A stretch of DNA of 64,000 nucleotides, from positions 434,001 through 498,000 of the forward strand of contig LLEY01000009.1 of assembly GCA_001414485.1 (NCBI GenBank), in the 5' to 3' direction. The notes under the pieces were generated by a model, which saw only the letters and a list, made by a program, of their open reading frames with translations, was not told the DNA's origin and did no database searches. Below, piece after piece: positions 58,676 through 64,000 of this stretch (position 1 is the stretch's first letter; each line of letters begins with the position of its first letter). The position numbers and the translations under genes were made by a program. This stretch comes from Calycina herbarum (taxonomy: Eukaryota; Ascomycota; Leotiomycetes; Helotiales; Pezizellaceae).

Positions 58676-59415
58676 TTACTCAAGGGTTTTGAGAAATGTT
58701 TGGAAAAGTCAAACTATTCAATGGGTGCTGACGATAGATGGGAATGCTTCCATTTCTATCTCAAGAGTCAAAAGGCGCTGGGAGCTTTGCTGTCGAGAAG
58801 ACCAGAGTTCACATACCTTTTTTTGGCACAGTTTTCTATAGCAATTTGTGGAAATAACTCATCCGAAAGGATTTATTAGCTGCTCAGAAATCTTGACCTT
58901 CTTGCTTGTGTGATCATCGAAGTGACTCCAGAGTCCCCTCAAGTCTCCTCCGAGGATCAATTCAAAGGTCAAGCGCCCGCATTTGCAGGGGGAGCCACCC
59001 GGAAGGAATCCTTGAAAAAATGTACTCGTTCTGTTGGTCTTTTATTATCAGAATGAAACCGCATAACAGGTCACTAGGCATGATTGTAATCTGATGGCGT
59101 GTCTTTCGTGAGAACAAATTCACCGCTAGAGACATTTGCTGTTCCAAATATAGTGGGGTAAGGGTATTCACGTGAAATGTTGGCTTGCTGCACCAAATAC
59201 AAATTAAAGTTGCATCTCTTCTTCCTATTCTAGCCAAAAGTTAGCACGCTGTCCACTTCTTTAAAATGACAACTATTGAGGAAGACAACCGCAACTTGTA
59301 CTTATCAAGACATCCCAAACCCCCCCCCCCCCTTAATCGTAAGCGAGTCCATCTCCCCCTCAACTCCGTCTCACAATTCCTCCAGTACTCCAAAAGACCA
59401 CCAGAAAAGGTCACA
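58676..59415. other. Intergenic region
   Basis: No supported gene. A homopolymer C run at about 59,321-59,332 lies in the 5' UTR region of the next gene. Confidence 0.5.
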
Positions 59416-59802
59416 ATGTTCTCCCACTTCGCCCTTCACCACCTCCCAATCCTCTTCGTCGCCTCTGCCACAACTTTCGGCGGTCTAATGCCCTTCTTCA
59501 ACGCCGAATACGCAATCCGAGAGTTCGGTCTGCCTCAACGCATCGCAGTTTCTAAACCAGCACAATCAATCATGATCTTGAGCCCGGCACGAATTACAAC
59601 TATCGGACTCGCATTATTCACCTTCTACTTCCAGGAGAAACTTGAGGTCGTTGATACTGTTTTGGTTTTGCTTGGCTATGTAGGCTTGGTCGATGGGTAT
59701 GTTTGTTGGCTTGAGGGTGTACCTGGGAAGGCGGTGTTTCGACTTGCCTCTGGACTTGCAATTGCTGCGTGGGGTTGGTTTGGAATGACGGAGGGTGTTT
59801 AG
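59416..59802 (+). CDS. DUF4267 small membrane protein
   Basis: Single exon, 128 residues from the Met at 59,416. The frame is open upstream to 59,266, but that part is low in complexity, crosses a poly-C run and is best read as leader. Four hydrophobic segments: about 6-26, 52-70, 74-95 and 104-122. The pattern FFNAEYAIREFGLP and SPARITTIGLALFTFYFQ fits the DUF4267 family of four-helix fungal membrane proteins. Function unknown. It is followed within 260 bp by MFAP1 on the same strand. Confidence 0.72.
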   Translation: MFSHFALHHLPILFVASATTFGGLMPFFNAEYAIREFGLPQRIAVSKPAQSIMILSPARITTIGLALFTFYFQEKLEVVDTVLVLLGYVGLVDGYVCWLEGVPGKAVFRLASGLAIAAWGWFGMTEGV

Positions 59803-60061
59803 GGGGATTCGACGGGAAATTGAATGTAATGAATGAGTTTGAGGGATGTTTGTGATGACTTGGTGAATGTGGCGTTGGACTGGAGAATAGCTAGGTGCGC
59901 TTTTAGAGGCCTTCATAAATTCGCACCTCACCCCCCTGTACTGCGTATTTGACCAATTACATCGCACCCCTCTCAGCCTTGCGAAAATAGTTCCCAAGTC
60001 AACATCAATACCTACCAAGGTACACCTCCCCCTCATCCTCCCTCCAACACCATCTCTCAAA

Positions 60062-61486
60062 ATGCCACCCAAACGCATGACCGCGAACCCCATCAAAGCC
60101 CCCCGCTACCGCCCCGGAAAAGCCGTCGCCGAAGAGCCCTCCTCCGAATCCGACGCAGAAGAAGACGAAAACGAAGCAATCGCACCTCCAATTGCGCCTC
60201 CCCCAAAAGTTTCCACAGCAGCAGGAATAACCAGTAACCTAAACAAAGTAGACCTCAATGCGATCCGAAAACAAGCCATCGCGAAAGAGGCGCAACGAAT
60301 AGAAGAAGAGAAAGCACTGAAAGCCGCAGCAGAAGAAGGCTTCGTCACAGAAAGCGAAGAAGAATCAGAAGATGGCAGTGGTTCAGAGGAAGAAAGTAGT
60401 GAGGAGGAATCAGAGGAGGAAGCACCGAGACAGGTGATGATGCGTCCGACATTTATTAAGAAGGATAAACGGGGGAAAGCTGCTGCTGCAGATACGAAAA
60501 CCGAGGAGGAACTAGCTGCTGAAGAAGAGGCGAGGAGGATAACGGCTGCGAATGAGATTGTTGAGGAGCAGATTCGAAAAGACCTCGTGGCTAAGGAAGC
60601 GGGCAAGAAGAATTGGGATGATGAGGAGGAGGGCGAAGATGAGGTTGATGATACGGATGATCTTGATCCTGCTGCTGAGTACGCGGCGTGGAAATTACGG
60701 GAATTGAAACGCATTAAACGCGATCGCGAAGCTATTGAGGAAGCAGAGAAGGAGAAAGAAGAAGTCGCAAGGAGACAAGGGCTCACGGAGGAAGAGAGGA
60801 AGGCAGAAGACGATGCTCATATCGCGAAACAGAAAGAGGAGAAAGAGGGTAAGGGGAAGATGGCTTATATGCAGAAATATCACCATAAAGGAGCATTCTT
60901 CCAGGATGATGCTAAGGAACTGGGTCTTGATAGGAGAGATTTTATGGGTGCCAGGTTTCAAGACGATGTTCAGAATCGGGATTTACTTCCCCAAGCCTTA
61001 CAGATTCGAGATATGACGAAACTTGGAAAACGTGGAGCGACTAAATATAAGGACTTGAAATCCGAGGATACTGGGCGCTGGGGAGTTTTCGACGATAGGA
61101 AGGGTGGACGTGGAGGGGGATTCAACGATGATGATAGATTCAAGCCCGATGGGCCTGGTGATCGAGGAGGTCCAGGGGCTAGTGGCAGTAATAGTCTTCC
61201 TGTTGGGGAAAGAAAGAAAGTCACTAGTGCCCCAGAAGGCCCGAGAGCAATGAGAGATGGCGGGGAAAGAGACGAGGGGAGAGAAAGAAATAATCGTGGA
61301 GGCGATACCTACCAGTCGCGTAGGGATGAGAGGAGAAGGTCGTATTCAAGATCACGCTCGAGATCCAGATCACCACGGCGTGAGAGGAATCGGGATAGAC
61401 ATCAAGATGACCGGAACCGAAGGAAAAGAAGCACATCACGGGATATGGATCCTTACAAAAAACGTCGGAAAATAGACTCTAGGTAG
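60062..61486 (+). CDS. MFAP1-like spliceosomal protein
   Basis: Single exon, 474 residues. The N-terminus (PPKRMTANPIKAPRYRPGKA) is conserved; then long acidic Glu/Ser runs and coiled coil, then the diagnostic MFAP1 core (about 205-330) with AAWKLRELKRIKRDRE and KYHHKGAFFQD. After about 380 a Gly/Asp-rich and Arg/Ser-rich tail (RSYSRSRSRSRSPRRER) is added, longer than in most animals. MFAP1 is part of the pre-B/B spliceosome, bound to Prp38 and Snu23, and acts in the nucleus. The strongly biased codons create long antisense ORFs, which are not genes. Confidence 0.9.
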   Translation: MPPKRMTANPIKAPRYRPGKAVAEEPSSESDAEEDENEAIAPPIAPPPKVSTAAGITSNLNKVDLNAIRKQAIAKEAQRIEEEKALKAAAEEGFVTESEEESEDGSGSEEESSEEESEEEAPRQVMMRPTFIKKDKRGKAAAADTKTEEELAAEEEARRITAANEIVEEQIRKDLVAKEAGKKNWDDEEEGEDEVDDTDDLDPAAEYAAWKLRELKRIKRDREAIEEAEKEKEEVARRQGLTEEERKAEDDAHIAKQKEEKEGKGKMAYMQKYHHKGAFFQDDAKELGLDRRDFMGARFQDDVQNRDLLPQALQIRDMTKLGKRGATKYKDLKSEDTGRWGVFDDRKGGRGGGFNDDDRFKPDGPGDRGGPGASGSNSLPVGERKKVTSAPEGPRAMRDGGERDEGRERNNRGGDTYQSRRDERRRSYSRSRSRSRSPRRERNRDRHQDDRNRRKRSTSRDMDPYKKRRKIDSR

Positions 61487-61617
61487 TTTTAGAATTGTGT
61501 ATGATCTTTTAATACAACTGTATAAACACTACCATAACCAAATCTACATCATTATGCTGCCTCTTTGTCATGAAAAACACCAAACTCCTCGAAAATGCAT
61601 GATTTGCTCTACCCTAC

Positions 61618-63769
61618 TTATATCTTTACGATATCAACTCTCGTTCTTTCAAATACTTTATGCCCAACCATGACCGTCGAGCTTGCCTCCTCTTCCGTCA
61701 GTTTGGCGGGGTAAACTGTGAGCTTGGCAAAAGTCCCTGCTGCTCTCCTCTTTGAGAGATATCCGGGATTGATCACAACAACACTTTCGACAACCTAAAA
61801 CCAAAATTAGCATATTTATGTTAGCGCGGAATAGCAAATCCAGGCATACCTTGGCAAAAGGGGTGAGTACACTAGGTACAATCAACACATCGGGTCTGAT
61901 GTTCACCATCTCCCCCAGCTTCAAAAAGCTAGTGTCCAACACAGCACCCACTGGTCTCCCATCTTCCGTCCCAGTCTTTGGCAAACTACTCCTATCCACA
62001 GGAGGAAACAGAGGAAAGAAATTCCGCTGTTCAATCAAGTATTTTGGTAATCGAACAAGAATCTCGGCATCTTTCAATTTTCCACCTACGACCTCGGATT
62101 GTCGAAGCTCGGTCAAGATATCCTGAGAAGAAATCCCAATCGAAATCTCATTCAGAGAAAGTGTCATTGGATTTCCGACTATGGAGACCGTCTTTGGGAG
62201 ACCAAGATCCTTTCTGGGAAATTTTTCTTGAGGCCAGGAAACGTGGCTGCCTATTACGTCTTTGACTGAGGGAACGAGGATTATGGTGATATTTGGGTTG
62301 GCAGCGGAAAGACTGATAAATGCTGGAGAGACGAGGTATTTGAAGACCGTTGTCATTGAGATTTGGTCAGGTTCCGCGAGTGCTTCCTCTGGGAGGTCGA
62401 AGTCTCCTGTTGCTACTAAAGGATGATCGACATCAAGAAATGGCCCGCTGAGAACAAGTGCATCGGCGTATGTATCGGCTGCTTGACTACAAATCGCATG
62501 TAAAGGCTCAAAATCGAGGTTATCATCTGCTGTATATGGCCCTGAACCCACAAGGATGTTGAGAGGAGCAGGCTCCGAGTCAGAATCCATGGCATCTGGT
62601 CCTCCACGTAATCTCTGCGCGTACTCTTCGAATCTAGCGGGCGCTGATGCCGCACCATGTAATAAAGGCATCTCCAAAACCTCACTGACCACAAATTCCT
62701 CACCCGACGTATTGATGCCCTTCAGAGCCACAACTTGACCTGGGAAAAACTGAAAACCAGCGAGCTGCCTATTCTGAACGTTCAGAGGCACTCTCAGACC
62801 CGCTCCCATTCGTCTCGAGGTTTCCAGAACAATGGAAGAAGCATTGAGTTTGCCCTCCAAGGAATCGCAAGCTATCCTTCCAACAGCCACAATCTCATTG
62901 GTACTTTTGCTCGCAGCACTTCCAAATTCAGAGTCCTCCAGCTCGTGATGTGTTTGTACGAGTGTTGTAAATTCTTCTATTCGGTCGTCGAGGATTTCCG
63001 AAGCTTCAGAAGACTTCATGGCCATAGTTTTATACCCCAGAGCTTTGTAATCCGAATTGGCAACGGACCGTACTCTAGCTTGCGAATATGGTGCAATTGG
63101 CGGTTCTGCGACTTTGAGGTGGTCATTGAGGACCTGGACTGCTTGGCCGGCGTTGGGGCGGTCGTGAAAGGGTAGTCTATCCAGAATTAGTCTGGGGTTC
63201 AACTGAGGGGTTGGGATAGCTTACGGTGTCCCAATCTGCTCGGTCGATTTATTTGGTGTTTTAAAATCCGGCGGGCTACTTGCAGGTTCTGCTTTAATTC
63301 TCGACATGGACGGCGTTTCCAGTTTTCGTTTGTTGGTACTAGGTCGACTGGCAGAACCGACCCTTGGGGTCATTGGAATCGCACCACCAAGACTAAACCA
63401 ACATCAGCAGAGAATGGCAGCGGTTGCATATACTACTCACATGCCAAACATATCCCCATTACTCGCAGCATTTCGCGGTGTTGCCCCTCCCCTTTTATTC
63501 GTATGCAAATGCGATTTCTTCCTGCTTTCCTGCTCCAGTCCATCCTGCACATCTTTCTTGAGGGCATTCGCGGTCTCGATGTTCAGTTTCATATCATCCG
63601 ATCCCATTTTCATGCTGTAAGACTCCCATTTGTACCAGAGCTCCTCCACGTCGATCGAGTGTAGGCGCATGATGGATTGTAATTCGGATACCAGGTCGGG
63701 TTCGAGGCTCGAGCCTGCCCCTCCTTTGGTGGCAGGGGCAAATCGTTCTTGCAGCTCAGAGTCGGACAT
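61618..63769 (-). CDS. POL12: DNA polymerase alpha subunit B (Pol12)
   Basis: Four exons (minus): 63,769-63,441, 63,392-63,225, 63,191-61,850 and 61,794-61,618, about 671 residues. N-terminal helical domain (ELQERFAPATKGG to about 110), Ser/Pro linker with KTPNKS-like sites, then an OB fold and an inactive calcineurin-like phosphoesterase domain (about 300-600) with ILVGSGPYT, LVLSGPFLDVDHP, IIVLVPSVKD-like and VVESVVVINPGYLSK. The B subunit links primase-polymerase alpha to the replication fork and is essential. The intron at 63,192-63,224 would be only 33 bp: it is required by frame but shorter than normal, so that junction is uncertain. The start MSDSELQERF is chosen over an upstream in-frame Met at 63,904. 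Confidence 0.88.
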
Positions 63770-64000
63770 TTCGCGATACAATAATTCGTTTGGATGGTGT
63801 TGTGGGTGTAAATTGTTGCTGAGCTTTGAAGTGGGAGACGCGTTGAAAACGCGTTCAGGATTTCGTGTAAAGTGGTGTGCGGGATAACCTCGGGATGGAC
63901 TCACCCTATTTCAAAAGATGGCCGGCAACAAGTAAAATAGCAAGCATGGATTTTCTTGGTGTACAGGACCTGATCATTTAACTGGTCTTTCTTTTTTGTT
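63770..64000. other. POL12 upstream region
   Basis: Promoter/5' UTR of POL12 up to the window edge. The frame is open for 45 codons above the chosen start, without conserved features. Confidence 0.4.

Noticed and set aside
60106..60786. 226-codon Ser-rich antisense ORF
   Set aside because: It mirrors the Glu/Lys-rich MFAP1 coding sequence; antisense of GAA/GAG codons gives Ser/Phe/Leu strings without meaning.
1..64000. CRISPR array or prokaryotic operon features
   Set aside because: No regularly spaced repeats; spliceosomal introns and gene families are clearly fungal.

Overview
The window is nuclear DNA of a filamentous ascomycete, most likely a leotiomycete-like fungus. The class is inferred from gene content and style, not proven. 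Genes have short introns (about 50-70 bp, GTRNGT donors, CTAAC/CTGAC branch sites). The gene set is typical of filamentous ascomycetes (CYK3, GPI3, DBP6, ALB1, MFAP1, POL12, DUF3431, DUF5672). The left end is a transposon block whose bases look RIP-mutated: very TpA-rich, almost no CpA/TpG, and repeat copies that differ mainly by transitions.

Layout. 1-11,880: RIP-degraded nest of retrotransposons. A Tad-like LINE (minus strand) is split by a 1.2-kb non-autonomous LTR element (171-bp LTRs, TSD CTTAT). That element is split in turn by a 7.0-kb Ty3/gypsy element (446-bp LTRs, TSD CGTAG). A solo gypsy LTR (TSD GTAAG) lies further left. 12.2-23.9 kb: CYK3-like cytokinesis protein, a DUF3431 multi-pass membrane protein, a DUF5672 type II membrane protein and a small Zn2Cys6 protein with membrane segments. 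24.9-32.9 kb: secreted and accessory enzymes: RNase T2, a GH27 alpha-galactosidase broken by two stop codons, an alpha/beta hydrolase and an unknown protein. 34.4-36.6 kb: a decayed RID/Masc1-type DNA methyltransferase. 37.6-39.0 kb: a seven-exon tyrosinase. 39.8-44.3 kb: GPI3 and DBP6, divergent housekeeping genes. 46.3-50.9 kb: GT17 glycosyltransferase and a triose-phosphate/nucleotide-sugar-type transporter. 51.4-54.4 kb: membrane-anchored ubiquitin protease and ALB1. 55.5-58.7 kb: two dead genes, a HExxH metallopeptidase and a DHA2-type MFS fragment. 59.4-63.8 kb: DUF4267 protein, MFAP1 splicing factor and POL12 (DNA polymerase alpha B subunit).

Conserved housekeeping genes therefore alternate with accessory islands rich in dead genes. 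At least four genes are inactivated (GH27, DNA methyltransferase, metallopeptidase, MFS). The two most unusual observations are: (i) matching 6-nt micro-exons in two different multi-pass membrane genes, at the same place relative to a Phe codon and a Pro-Ala pair; (ii) a nested transposon stack whose three insertions each keep perfect 5-bp target duplications, so the order of events can be read directly, lying about 25 kb from a broken RID-type methyltransferase.
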